64,000 nt of DNA. Source: Desulfurispirillum indicum S5 (GTDB lineage Bacteria > Chrysiogenota > Chrysiogenetes > Chrysiogenales > Chrysiogenaceae). Below, piece by piece: positions 1 to 9,013 of the stretch (its first letter is position 1; every line of letters begins with the position of its first letter). Made by a program: the position numbers and the translations under genes. The notes beneath the pieces are model-generated. The model was not told where the DNA came from, did not search any database, and saw only the letters and a list, made by a program, of their open reading frames with translations. The stretch lies in contig NC_014836.1 of the NCBI RefSeq assembly GCF_000177635.2, positions 1,314,001 to 1,378,000 on the forward strand. The letters are read 5' to 3'.

Positions 1-79
1 AGTCCAAAGGTTCCTCCATTGTATACATGAAAATGATTCGTATGCACTATCTCACAGCTTGCTGAAATACTCAAAACGC

Positions 80-140
80 AAGTTTCGCACCTCCGAAACA
101 GCAGATTATCGACGCTCACTCTGACACCAGGCTGGAGTGC
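80..140 (-). repeat. Decayed right end of the 0.65-kb structured repeat
   Basis: Read on the minus strand, this stretch resembles the last 60 bases of the repeat copies at 19.5, 27.5 and 54.2 kb. It ends in GGTGCGAAACTT, the same 12 bases that end the 54.2-kb copy, preceded by a CTGTTTCGG block matching CTGCCGTTTCGG. Only the end is recognisable; the rest of 1-245 holds no gene or further structure that I can see. Confidence 0.5.
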
Positions 141-245
141 AAAAGCGGCTCAGGAAAAAAGGTTTTTCGATACTTCCATTGAGTCTGTGTTTTCAGCACT
201 TCCGCGAAAGATTACGGCTTTTCTTGTGTCTGGCAGTTCCCGCTG

Positions 246-3200
246 TTACAGCATGTCTTTAACCCTCAGGATAAAGCGCGCTCCGAACTCCGTGTTCTCT
301 GCCATAACTGAGCCTTGATAGCGGTCGACGATAATGCGTTGCACCAGATAGAGGCCGAGCCCTTTATCGCGACTCATGAAAGCGGTGGTGACATACGGAT
401 CAAACACCCTGGGCAGTATCTCCGCGCGGATTCCACCTGCGTTATCTTCAATTGTAATGATGGTTTCGGCACCCTGGCTTTCGGCGGCGATCATGATCTG
501 GGCTCCTTCCAGATGACGCTCATCAACGATGTTTGCGACATTTTCCAGCAGCTTCAGGAAAATCTCCACCCAGTCGGAACGACATGCGCGCAGGGTCAGG
601 CCAGGATCAATGGTACAGCAGACCTCGATACCTCGCCCACGCAGGTGGCCGAGCAGCAGCTCTTTTGCTTCTTCGCACAGATCCCTCAAGGCGTAGGATG
701 CAGGTATATCCTTGGCATCGTGAAGGCCGGTGAAGCGGTCAATGATAGTGGAGAGGTCTTCAAGCTGTCCCATGATGCCATTGACCCATTTTTTTACAAA
801 GAGTCGTTGCTGGTGATCCAGTTCAAGTTCATCTTCAATCTGCTGAGCCAGCAGTCCGATGACATTCAGAGGCTGGCGCCACTGGTGAGCCAGGTTGACC
901 AGCAATTGCAGCAGGGCTTCCTTGCGACGCTGCTCATAGATGATAAGATCTTGCTGGCGCACCTGTTCGATACCCTGTCTGATTTGCTCGTGCAGCTCTT
1001 CTTCGTGGCGTTTGCGCTCGGTGATATCGGTGAAGAGGGTCGCGAACTGCCCTTTGCCGGTATTGAATGCCCGCACATGGAAGTGCCGGCCAAGCTCGAC
1101 GGAGTACTGGTCAAACACCTTCTCTTCCCCTGACAGGGCCACCCCGGCATAACACTGAATCCATATATCCTCTATTTCGGGCATTATTTCGCGGATGGTT
1201 CTGCCGACGACATCCATGCCTTTGAGCCCGGTCAGCTGTTCAAAAGCAGGGTTTACCGTCAGAAAGCGGTAATCTATAGCGGTTCCCTGTTCGTTGCACA
1301 GCATTTCATGCAGGGCAAACCCGTCGAGCATGCGCTGAAAGAGCATGCGGTAGTGCTGCTCAGCTCGCCGGTGTTCGGTGATGTCCCGGCTGATGGTCAG
1401 CACGGAGCTGACAGTGCCATCGGCGTTAAACTCCGGCACCAGCCGCCAGTTATACTGGCGGTATCCCAATGCTCCGTCATAGGAATACTCCAGTTCATTT
1501 GCCTGGCCACTGGCGAAGACCTGCATGACGGCTTCATGCCATGCGCGCGGCAAGCCAAGGTCCATATGGGTTTTTCCCAGGAGGCTAGCTGGTTCGTGGG
1601 CGCCTGTCAGGGCGATATTGTCGGAGGCGAATACGTGGCGGCCTTCGTGGTCGAAACGCAAGACAATATCCGGCAGTCCGCTTACCAGGGCCCGATAGGT
1701 TTCTTCACTCTCCTGAAGCTTCTGCCTGGCCAGGTACTCCTCAGTGACATCACGGAAGACCAGCACCGCTCCACTGACGGTACCCGCTTTGTCGCGAATG
1801 GGGGCGCAGCTGTCAGCGATCTGGTATTCTGTTCCATCGCGGGAAATAAGCACAGTGTGGTTGGCAAGGCCAACAATGACTCCCTCACGGAGTGAGCGTT
1901 CTACCGGATTGAAAGCCGTCTGTCGGGTTGTGGCGTGGACAATGTGAAAAATTTCTGTGATGGGATGTCCGATCGCCTGTTCCTCATGCCAGCCTGTCAG
2001 TGCCTGAGCCACCAGGTTGAGGCCGGTGACGTTGCCCGACGCGTCGGTGCTGATAACCCCATCGCCAATACTTCGCAGGGTTGCATAAAGGTACTCATTA
2101 CTGGAGTGCAGAGCCTGGGTGCGTTCCTGAACCAGATGTTCAAGTTCAGTGTGCCTGTTGATAAACGTGGCGACCAGCAGAGTCAGGGCAGACGTTATCA
2201 GCAGTCCTGAGAGAAGGGTCAGTGTTATCATGTTATTGGGGTGCATGGCATGGAAGCTGGTGCCAGGCTCTGCCGATACCATAAAAGCTTTGCCGAAAAC
2301 CAGCAGGGGGCGGTTAACGGAAAAGTCTGGTGTGCGGTCGTGGTGCGCAAGCGCCTGATCTGTGGAGGTCAGCAAAAGGGGGGGGTGGCCGGTGCGCAGC
2401 TGCCAGATATCCAGATGCATCAATGGAGTCTGCGGGTTCCATGTTCCGCCTGTGGTGCTTGCCAACAGTGATTCCAGTGGGAGAACAGAGGTGATAAAAC
2501 CCCTGAGAACTTCTGTGTTCTGTTGGAATATTGGCAGGTACAACAGGAGCCCATATTCACGGTATTCGCCTTTCTGAAGAACCAGGGGATCCGAGGCGGA
2601 TGGTATTCCATCATTCAGGGTTGTTTCCATGGCAATGCGGCGCAAGGGTTCCGACGCGATATCAAATCCAAGAACATGCTCATTGCCAGCCAAAGGAGCC
2701 CGGTAGAGCAGTGGATAGTAGAGATCTCGATCCTGCGCGGGAATAATTCTCCCTGAGTCGTTACGCTCCCATATCCGGAAAGAAGGGGTGATTTCGCGTC
2801 TCGCGTTTGCTTCAAAGGCTTCACGGTCCCTGCGCGGAACAAGAGGGCTCCAGGAAAGAGCGTCTATAGCGGGTATATGCAGAAGATGACTGGTGTACTC
2901 CTGGAAATCCTCCATGGACAGATCGGGTTTCCCTGCCATAAAGCTGGAGAGTCCCGCCAGGCTGATGTCACGCAGGATGTTGAGGGTTATGGAGAGTCCC
3001 AGGGACTCGGTGTCGGCCATCTGCTCAAAGGTTCGCTGGATACGCTGCTGTTCGAAGGTATAGCTCATCCATGTACCACAGAGTGTCAGGGTAAGGCCGC
3101 ACAGGGCGACGATCCAGACCTGCGTGTGGCGCACACGATGCAGATTTTCCCGCTGTTGAAAGTGCTGAATGAATCGTCCGCACAGAAGAATTCCCATGAG

Positions 3201-3875
3201 CAAAGCACAGGTTACCAGAGGGATGAGAGCAGCGCCGCGGGAGTGATAACGGATTTTTACTGCGTCCGCTTCGGCTTTGAGAACCGCCAGCAGCTGGCCA
3301 GTGTTTGCGTGGGTAACTGGGATAAGAACGTGTATCTGTCTGCCGCGCTCCGTCTTCAGCGGCCCAATGAGATATTCAGCACCGGTCTGCATGGCTTCAG
3401 CCACACCCGGAGACGTTTGTGCCGGGACAGGATCGCCTTCTGTGAAATCGACACCTGTCTCAAGCAGAGTGACAAGAGTGCCGTTATGATCGTGCTTCAG
3501 GAGAGAGATAATTTCAATACTGGGATAGAGAGGAACCAAAGCTGCGAGTTGCTCCTGCAGACGCCGGTAGGCGGGCTGCTGTCTGTCCCTGATGGAGCCG
3601 TCAAAGTCTGCGATGTGCTGCTGGTTCAGAGCCTGGGCGATCAGTCGGGCGTCACGCTGAAGCCCCTGAAGTATATGCTGGTGACGGGTTTCAATGGTAA
3701 ACCAGCTTGACAGCACGCCAAACAGGAGAACAAGCGCAGCGGCTGCCATAAAAGGTTCTTTCAGAATCCAGCGGAAAGTATGTTTCACAGGCTTCCTTTC
3801 ATAAGGCTCCCGGCTCATTGAATCTCGACTAGAGAGAAAGTGTCCTTGAGGATTCCCACTCTTGTGTTTCTGCAA
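246..3875 (-). CDS. Membrane-bound CHASE/PAS sensor histidine kinase
   Basis: A hybrid-length sensor kinase of about 1209 residues that should autophosphorylate and signal to an unidentified response regulator. Visible order: membrane segment near 42-62, a Cache-like periplasmic loop, further membrane segments near 216-233 and 252-270, a CHASE-like extracytoplasmic domain (about 300-520), a membrane segment near 550, three PAS/PAC units (about 590-950), a short coiled coil, then the H-box NLAHQWRQPLN with His near 997 and an ATPase domain with N-box ENVANI, DNAGGI and KGLGLYL motifs. No receiver domain is fused. The longest frame starts with TTG; an ATG 19 codons inside (position 3818) is an alternative and neither has a strong ribosome-binding site. 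It follows the amrS-like gene by 35 bases on the same strand and may be the last gene of that operon. The ligand cannot be read from sequence. Confidence 0.9.
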   Translation of the reverse strand: MQKHKSGNPQGHFLSSRDSMSREPYERKPVKHTFRWILKEPFMAAAALVLLFGVLSSWFTIETRHQHILQGLQRDARLIAQALNQQHIADFDGSIRDRQQPAYRRLQEQLAALVPLYPSIEIISLLKHDHNGTLVTLLETGVDFTEGDPVPAQTSPGVAEAMQTGAEYLIGPLKTERGRQIHVLIPVTHANTGQLLAVLKAEADAVKIRYHSRGAALIPLVTCALLMGILLCGRFIQHFQQRENLHRVRHTQVWIVALCGLTLTLCGTWMSYTFEQQRIQRTFEQMADTESLGLSITLNILRDISLAGLSSFMAGKPDLSMEDFQEYTSHLLHIPAIDALSWSPLVPRRDREAFEANARREITPSFRIWERNDSGRIIPAQDRDLYYPLLYRAPLAGNEHVLGFDIASEPLRRIAMETTLNDGIPSASDPLVLQKGEYREYGLLLYLPIFQQNTEVLRGFITSVLPLESLLASTTGGTWNPQTPLMHLDIWQLRTGHPPLLLTSTDQALAHHDRTPDFSVNRPLLVFGKAFMVSAEPGTSFHAMHPNNMITLTLLSGLLITSALTLLVATFINRHTELEHLVQERTQALHSSNEYLYATLRSIGDGVISTDASGNVTGLNLVAQALTGWHEEQAIGHPITEIFHIVHATTRQTAFNPVERSLREGVIVGLANHTVLISRDGTEYQIADSCAPIRDKAGTVSGAVLVFRDVTEEYLARQKLQESEETYRALVSGLPDIVLRFDHEGRHVFASDNIALTGAHEPASLLGKTHMDLGLPRAWHEAVMQVFASGQANELEYSYDGALGYRQYNWRLVPEFNADGTVSSVLTISRDITEHRRAEQHYRMLFQRMLDGFALHEMLCNEQGTAIDYRFLTVNPAFEQLTGLKGMDVVGRTIREIMPEIEDIWIQCYAGVALSGEEKVFDQYSVELGRHFHVRAFNTGKGQFATLFTDITERKRHEEELHEQIRQGIEQVRQQDLIIYEQRRKEALLQLLVNLAHQWRQPLNVIGLLAQQIEDELELDHQQRLFVKKWVNGIMGQLEDLSTIIDRFTGLHDAKDIPASYALRDLCEEAKELLLGHLRGRGIEVCCTIDPGLTLRACRSDWVEIFLKLLENVANIVDERHLEGAQIMIAAESQGAETIITIEDNAGGIRAEILPRVFDPYVTTAFMSRDKGLGLYLVQRIIVDRYQGSVMAENTEFGARFILRVKDML

Positions 3876-3910
3876 AATTAAAGTACCTGACGTACTCTGT
3901 GATGTTTGAA

Positions 3911-4771
3911 TTATATATTGCCAGTATAGACAAAGTTACATTTTTTTTCCCGGATTTTATCCGCAACACGAAGTACCTGCTCGCGGGTGGTAGCTGGCTC
4001 ATGGGATTGGTAGCGGGGGAAATAGGCACTGATATGCCAGGGGATCGTGGTAGAGATGGCGCAGACGTCTTCTATGAGCTGATCCATAACAGTATCAGTG
4101 ATAGAGGGAATCAGCAGGGTTGTCAGCTCTATATGTACTCCCGCCTCAAAGGCGGTGGCAATATTGCGCAGCACCTGTCCATAACCCCCTGGCGCCTTGC
4201 AGATGGTTCGGTATATCCCTTCATCACCTTTGAGGTCGATATTCATGGCGCTGATCCAGGGCGTCAGTTCCTGCCAAGGCGCGTCGCTGAGGTAGCCATT
4301 AGTGATCAAAGCGGTATGCATTCCCGCTTCACGGACGGCACGGGCGCAGTCGATGGTGAACTCATAGGCTATGGAGGGTTCGGCATAGGTAAAGCTGAGT
4401 ATGGAGGTGCCGGATTTCTTCAGCTGAGCCAGAATATGGGCAAAGCTGAGCACAGGGATCTGCTCGTACAGGTCGGGGGAGAATTCACAGGAAATGGGGA
4501 AGTTCTGGCAGTGTTGGCAGCGCATGTTACAGCCACCACAGCTGATGCTCAGGGTGCCCTGGCCCGGGAAAAAACGGGCCAGGGGCTTTTTTTCAATGGG
4601 GTCAATATGCGTGCTGATAACCCTTCCATAGGAGAGTGCTTCCATGCGCCCGCCCCGATTGTGACGTATCCTGCATATGCCGCTGTTGCCTGGGGCGATT
4701 ATACACCTGTGAGGACAAAGATCGCAGCGCAGCTGTTGATCGTTCATAGGGCTCCAGTACCGGGCTTCCAT
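3911..4771 (-). CDS. amrS: AmrS-like (AmmeMemoRadiSam) radical SAM protein, short C-terminus
   Basis: Radical SAM protein of 286 residues. The N-terminus has a paired cysteine region (CDLCPHRC then C) followed by the cluster motif CNMRCQHC, which binds the 4Fe-4S cluster for S-adenosylmethionine cleavage. The arrangement matches the pyruvate formate-lyase-activase-like member of the AmmeMemoRadiSam system, whose substrate is not established. Members of that family usually continue past the VYTGN segment into a small cysteine-containing tail; here a stop follows TGNI directly, so roughly 40 residues appear to be missing. No AMMECR1 or Memo gene lies nearby. The start codon is 1 base after the sppA stop, indicating translational coupling. 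Function is inferred from family resemblance. Confidence 0.75.
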   Translation of the reverse strand: MEARYWSPMNDQQLRCDLCPHRCIIAPGNSGICRIRHNRGGRMEALSYGRVISTHIDPIEKKPLARFFPGQGTLSISCGGCNMRCQHCQNFPISCEFSPDLYEQIPVLSFAHILAQLKKSGTSILSFTYAEPSIAYEFTIDCARAVREAGMHTALITNGYLSDAPWQELTPWISAMNIDLKGDEGIYRTICKAPGGYGQVLRNIATAFEAGVHIELTTLLIPSITDTVMDQLIEDVCAISTTIPWHISAYFPRYQSHEPATTREQVLRVADKIREKKCNFVYTGNI

Positions 4772-4772
4772 G

Positions 4773-5606
4773 TCAATCCAGCAGATACATCATGGAAACG
4801 GAGGTGTCAAAGGTTGCCTGAACGGTCGAGAGCAGCTCTCTCAAGCGCTCTCCTCGGCTGCGCTGATAGACGAAATAGTTGTCCGGGTGTACCTGCAGCT
4901 CCTGGGCGAATTTGTTGCGAAACTCGTGATAGGATGAAATCTCATCAGCCAGGCCATACTCAACAGCTCGCAGGCCACTGAAGATACGTCCGTCGGCAAT
5001 GTCAATGAGCAGTTGTTTGTCCATATCCCGCGAGCTGGCAATAGCGTTCACGAACTCATCGTAGCTGTCACCGATCAACTCTTCGAGGATCCTGCGTTCG
5101 TCGTCGCCAAGGGGCTGGTTGGTGCTGAGGATGTTCTTGAAGGGGCCGGTTTTGACCGTGATCTCTTCAATGCCGATTTTCTCGTAGAGCTCCCGGGCAT
5201 TGATGGAGCGGATGATAACCCCTATGCTGCCGGTTATGGTGGTGCTCTGGGTGCCGATGCGATCTGCACCTATGGTGGCGAAGAGCGCGCCACTGGCGGC
5301 CAGGCCGTCATGGAATGCCCACACGGGTTTGGGATAGTGGCGAATAAGAGAGTACAGCTCCTGTGAGGGCGTGACCACGCCGCCAGGTGAATTGACCCGC
5401 ACCAGGACGCCGGTGATCATGGGATTGCGGGCGAAATCGTCCAGGGCGCCGGACACAAAATCTATGTCATAGAGAATGCCCTCAAGGGTAACCAGTCCGA
5501 TATGGGGCTCTTTCAACTTCTTCTGACGGTCCATGGAGCTGATGACCGCGCTGGTCACAAAGATGATAACCAGCAGGATCAGGAACCACTTGATAAATTT
5601 CTTCAT
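4773..5606 (-). CDS. sppA: SppA-type signal peptide peptidase (S49)
   Basis: A 277-residue membrane-anchored serine peptidase of the short SppA class, which degrades cleaved signal peptides at the periplasmic face. An N-terminal membrane anchor (about 4-24) is followed by the ClpP-like fold with SPGGVV, the nucleophile region LAASGALFA (Ser) and the basic motif VKTGPFK containing the likely general-base lysine. Length agrees with single-domain bacterial SppA rather than the 67K tandem form. A GGAAGG ribosome-binding site precedes the ATG. It lies 38 bases after the aldehyde dehydrogenase and 1 base before the radical SAM gene, in one minus-strand operon. Confidence 0.9.
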   Translation of the reverse strand: MKKFIKWFLILLVIIFVTSAVISSMDRQKKLKEPHIGLVTLEGILYDIDFVSGALDDFARNPMITGVLVRVNSPGGVVTPSQELYSLIRHYPKPVWAFHDGLAASGALFATIGADRIGTQSTTITGSIGVIIRSINARELYEKIGIEEITVKTGPFKNILSTNQPLGDDERRILEELIGDSYDEFVNAIASSRDMDKQLLIDIADGRIFSGLRAVEYGLADEISSYHEFRNKFAQELQVHPDNYFVYQRSRGERLRELLSTVQATFDTSVSMMYLLD

Positions 5607-5644
5607 GTATCGCCTTCCATCTCATGAAATTCGGAAAACCACGT

Positions 5645-7069
5645 TCAGTTCAGATTAAACATCACCGTCTTCAGTTCGGTCATTTCCTCCACACTGAAAC
5701 GGGCTCCCTCGCGGCCGGTTCCGCTGAGCTTCACGCCGCCATAGGGCATGTTGTCAACGCGGAACGTTGGCATGTCATTGACCATGACACCGCCGACATG
5801 CATGTGATCAACGGCGTAGAAAGCCGTCTTGATGTCTGTGGTAAAGATGCCCGCCTGCAGGCCGAACTGGGAGTCATTCACCCGTGCCACCGCTTCCTCG
5901 ATGTTGTCGTAGGCCATCAGGCAGACGACCGGGGCAAATGCCTCCTCCCACACCACGGTCATTCTTTCCGTGGTGTTCTCGAGTACTGTGGGTTCCATCA
6001 GTGTGCCGCGACGTTTGCCACCGCAGAGTATAGTCGCCCCTTGTGTGAGTGCTTCCTGCACCCATTTTTCGATGCGCTCCGCTTCCCTTTCCTCAATCAT
6101 GGGGCCGACAAGGGTCTGCTCCTGCATGGGGTCACCGGTTACCGCCTGTTTCACTGCATCCACAAAAGCCGTGCGGAATTCCTCGTAGCGTGAGCGGTGT
6201 ACGTAGATGCGCTGAATACTGATGCATACCTGGCCCGAATTGGCGAAGCCTCCGATGACACAGCGGGGGAGCGCTTTCTGGATGTCAGCGTCCTGGTGGA
6301 TGACCACTGCTGAGTTGGAGCCAAGCTCCAGTGTCACTTTTTTTATGCCTGAAGCAGCCTTGATTCCAAGTCCTACTCCCGGGGAACCAGTAAATGTGAT
6401 CATATCCAGTTTCTCGGAGGTGACCATGGCGTTGCCGACAGTGGATCCTGAACCAACCAGCAGGTTGATGCCTTCTGCCGGCAGTCCGACTTCAAGCAGG
6501 AGCTCTACCAGTTTGATAGATGTCAGTGGTGTAGTGGAAGCGGGTTTGAGGACAACGGGGCAGCCAGCCGCGATGGCGGGGCCGACTTTATGGGCGACGA
6601 GGTTGAGTGGAAAGTTAAAGGGCGTTATGGCGCCAATGGCCCCCACGGGGTAGCGACGGAAGTAGCCGAAGCGACCGGAACCGGTCGCGGCTGCATCAAA
6701 GGGAATCAGTTCGCCACACAGACGGCGGGCTTCATCGGCGGCGAACTGAAAGGTTTCTACACTGCGATCCACTTCCCCACGGGCAAAGCTGATGCCTTTG
6801 CCAGCTTCGAGGGCAATAGTGCGGGCGATCTCCTCTTTATCCCTGGCAATAGCGTGGCTCAGACGATCAAGGATCTCGCCCCGTTGTCTGGCAGTCAGTT
6901 GCGCCATGGTGCTGCGAGCCGCACTGGCCGATGACAGGGCGCGTTCGGTTACCTCGGAAGTCGCCTGACAGACTTTTGCGATGACACTGCCATCGTAGGG
7001 GTTGCAAACGTCAATGGTTGTGCCGGTATCCATCCACTGGCCGGCTACATAGAGCTTATGTGTCAGCAT
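5645..7069 (-). CDS. NAD(P)-dependent aldehyde dehydrogenase
   Basis: A 474-residue aldehyde dehydrogenase oxidising an aldehyde to the carboxylate in the cytoplasm. It carries the Rossmann-side segment TPFNFPLNL, the FTGSPGVG loop, the general base in VTLELGSNS and the catalytic cysteine in NSGQVCISIQR. It resembles the lactaldehyde / succinate-semialdehyde group, but substrate cannot be fixed from sequence. The start at 7069 is chosen because AGGAGG stands six bases before that ATG; a 21-codon upstream extension is open but has no ribosome-binding site. It sits between mogA (31 bases upstream) and sppA in the same minus-strand run. Confidence 0.9.
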   Translation of the reverse strand: MLTHKLYVAGQWMDTGTTIDVCNPYDGSVIAKVCQATSEVTERALSSASAARSTMAQLTARQRGEILDRLSHAIARDKEEIARTIALEAGKGISFARGEVDRSVETFQFAADEARRLCGELIPFDAAATGSGRFGYFRRYPVGAIGAITPFNFPLNLVAHKVGPAIAAGCPVVLKPASTTPLTSIKLVELLLEVGLPAEGINLLVGSGSTVGNAMVTSEKLDMITFTGSPGVGLGIKAASGIKKVTLELGSNSAVVIHQDADIQKALPRCVIGGFANSGQVCISIQRIYVHRSRYEEFRTAFVDAVKQAVTGDPMQEQTLVGPMIEEREAERIEKWVQEALTQGATILCGGKRRGTLMEPTVLENTTERMTVVWEEAFAPVVCLMAYDNIEEAVARVNDSQFGLQAGIFTTDIKTAFYAVDHMHVGGVMVNDMPTFRVDNMPYGGVKLSGTGREGARFSVEEMTELKTVMFNLN

Positions 7070-7100
7070 ATACCCTCCTGTTTCTGGGAAATGTGTTCTT

Positions 7101-7598
7101 TCAGGGTGCAGAAGCACAGTCGCTGGGATCACCGTGAATTTTTTTTATGGCGTGGAACAGGGCTGGTTCTATGGCAGCCAGATTTTCCCTCGCTCCCTTT
7201 TCCGATCCGGGCAGGTTCACAATCAGGCTGGCCTTGCAGATGCCCACCACGGCCCGGGAGATCATGGCGTGGGGAGTCTTGAGCATGCTGGCGGCGCGCA
7301 TGGCTTCGGCCATGCCGGGGATTTCCTTTTCCACCACCATGCGCGTTGCTTCAGGGGTGACGTCACGGGGAGACACGCCGGTTCCGCCGGTGGTCAGGAC
7401 AAGGGCAATATTTTCTTTGACAGCTTTGCGGAGAGCTTCTTCTATCATGTCGCTGGTGTCCGGCAGAATCACCGGCTCCGGCTCGACGGCGAATCCCAGC
7501 TCCCGCAGCCTGCTGACCAGAGCCGGGCCACTGGTGTCAGTGCGCTGCCCTGTATACCCTTTGTCGCTTAATGTGATAACTCGTGCTGAATAGGTCAT
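7101..7598 (-). CDS. mogA: Molybdopterin adenylyltransferase MogA/MoaB
   Basis: A 165-residue protein of the MoaB/MogA fold, which adenylylates molybdopterin before molybdate insertion. The diagnostic substrate loop TTGGTGVSPRDVTPEAT is intact, as is the NLPGSEKGARENL segment near the C-terminus. The length is that of a stand-alone MogA. Its ATG overlaps the queC stop (ATGA), so the two are translationally coupled, although queC belongs to a different pathway. Its presence implies that molybdoenzymes are made. Confidence 0.9.
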   Translation of the reverse strand: MTYSARVITLSDKGYTGQRTDTSGPALVSRLRELGFAVEPEPVILPDTSDMIEEALRKAVKENIALVLTTGGTGVSPRDVTPEATRMVVEKEIPGMAEAMRAASMLKTPHAMISRAVVGICKASLIVNLPGSEKGARENLAAIEPALFHAIKKIHGDPSDCASAP

Positions 7599-8245
7599 TG
7601 TGCCTCTTCTATGGCCCGCTTCATGCGCAGGCAGCTTTCACAGGTGCCGCAGGGAACCTCTTCACCCTTGTAACAGCTCCAGATAAGCTCCATGGGGAAA
7701 GCGTTACGCATGAGGTAGCCGGCAATCTCCTTTTTGTCCATGTCGATGGTGCCACTGACCACAAACAGGGTATCCAGGGTAGAGAAGTGCAAAGCACCGT
7801 TGGCGGCCATCAGGAAGTCCCGTGAGTTGTCAGGGAAGGTTTGCGCCTCTTCGACATTGAACCCCGTGATAATGTGCTGACAGCCCATGCTCTCGGCAAA
7901 GACCGCGGCAATATTGATGAACAGGCCGTTGCGGTTGGGAACCCAGACGCTGCGGGCGCTCTGCTCCGATTGTCTGGTGTCATTGATGTCAATATTTTCG
8001 GGGATGGTGCCGCGATTGAGGCTTGAGTTGCTCAAACGGGCCAGAAAGGGCAGTTCGACGGTTTCATGGGGTATACCCAAGTGATCACAGATGGCCGCAG
8101 CAGCGGCAATTTCCTTCTCTTGCGCCAGCTGTCCGTAGGCCATGGTCAACGCGTGCCGGACAACACCTCCATCGTGCAGGTATTTCAGCAGGGCACAGGT
8201 TGAGTCCATGCCCCCGGAAAGCAGGGCAACGGCTGATGGTTTCAT
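7595..8245 (-). CDS. queC: 7-cyano-7-deazaguanine synthase QueC
   Basis: A 216-residue PP-loop ATPase converting 7-carboxy-7-deazaguanine to preQ0, a queuosine precursor. The N-terminus has the ATP-pyrophosphatase loop LSGGMDSTCALL, and the C-terminus has the zinc cysteines CYKGEEVPCGTCESC typical of QueC. No other queuosine gene is in the window. It is coupled on both sides: the M50 protease stop is 1 base upstream, and mogA overlaps its stop by 4 bases. Confidence 0.95.
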   Translation of the reverse strand: MKPSAVALLSGGMDSTCALLKYLHDGGVVRHALTMAYGQLAQEKEIAAAAAICDHLGIPHETVELPFLARLSNSSLNRGTIPENIDINDTRQSEQSARSVWVPNRNGLFINIAAVFAESMGCQHIITGFNVEEAQTFPDNSRDFLMAANGALHFSTLDTLFVVSGTIDMDKKEIAGYLMRNAFPMELIWSCYKGEEVPCGTCESCLRMKRAIEEAQ

Positions 8246-8246
8246 A

Positions 8247-8867
8247 TTACACCCCCAGGAGTAAGCGGAAAGTTTGAATCAAGGGCCAGATAACTTTCTG
8301 GGTTCCACCGAAAAACAGCAGGGCCAGGATTATGAAAAAACCGTAAGGTTCAATACGGGCGACCTGATAGGCCTGTCGGTCTGGCAGCAGTGATACGAGA
8401 ATGCGGCCGCCGTCCAGTGGGGGGATGGGGATGAGGTTAAAGATCCCCAGGGCCAGGTTGATGATCACCCCCATCTGCACCATGAGAAAGATGGGGTGCA
8501 CATAGACCATGGCATCGGCGCTGACCTGCATGTCTTTCATGGCGTGGAAGATCACGGCGAAGACGCACGCCAGGGTAAAATTGGCAGCCGGCCCGGCCAG
8601 GGCCACCCACATCATGTCCCGTTTCGGGTTGGCGAAGTAGCGGTAGTCAACGGGCACCGGTTTGGCCCAGCCGATAATCTGCGTCACTATGAGGGTCAGT
8701 GTGCCCAGTGCGTCCAGGTGTTTGATCGGGTTGAGGGTAAGCCGCCCCTGATTCTTGGCCGTGGGATCACCAAGGCGATAGGCCACGTAGCCGTGGGCCA
8801 GCTCGTGGAAGGTAATGGCGATGAGGAGCACGGGAAGCGCTATGATCAGTCGTTGTATCCATTCCAT
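8247..8867 (-). CDS. Site-2-protease-family (M50) membrane metalloprotease
   Basis: A 206-residue integral membrane protein of the short, PDZ-less M50 group. The zinc motif HELAH lies in the first membrane segment (about residue 21-25) and the third-ligand motif NLIPIPPLDGGRIL near residue 145; about five to six hydrophobic segments are visible. The family cleaves within membranes, but this subgroup has no firmly known substrates. An AAAGGA ribosome-binding site precedes the ATG. It appears to be the first gene of the minus-strand operon reaching to the sensor kinase, because the next gene upstream is divergent. Confidence 0.88.
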   Translation of the reverse strand: MEWIQRLIIALPVLLIAITFHELAHGYVAYRLGDPTAKNQGRLTLNPIKHLDALGTLTLIVTQIIGWAKPVPVDYRYFANPKRDMMWVALAGPAANFTLACVFAVIFHAMKDMQVSADAMVYVHPIFLMVQMGVIINLALGIFNLIPIPPLDGGRILVSLLPDRQAYQVARIEPYGFFIILALLFFGGTQKVIWPLIQTFRLLLGV

Positions 8868-8900
8868 GGGGTAATCTGTCCTTTAATCGGGAAGTGTATG

Positions 8901-8913
8901 GTGATACTATCAC
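8901..8913. promoter_or_regulatory. 13-bp palindrome in divergent promoter region
   Basis: GTGATACTATCAC is a perfect dyad with one central base, placed between the divergently read M50 protease and GDT1-family genes. Such placement suits an operator for either gene. No regulator is encoded next to it, so the role is only a suggestion. Confidence 0.3.
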
Positions 8914-9013
8914 AGCAGGTTGCGGTTGCACAGCGTGATGACGTGGAATTTCAGATGCTGTTTCCTCTGTAACCGCTGCGTGGCGCAGCAGCCTCCGAGC
9001 AAGGGAGTACCAG

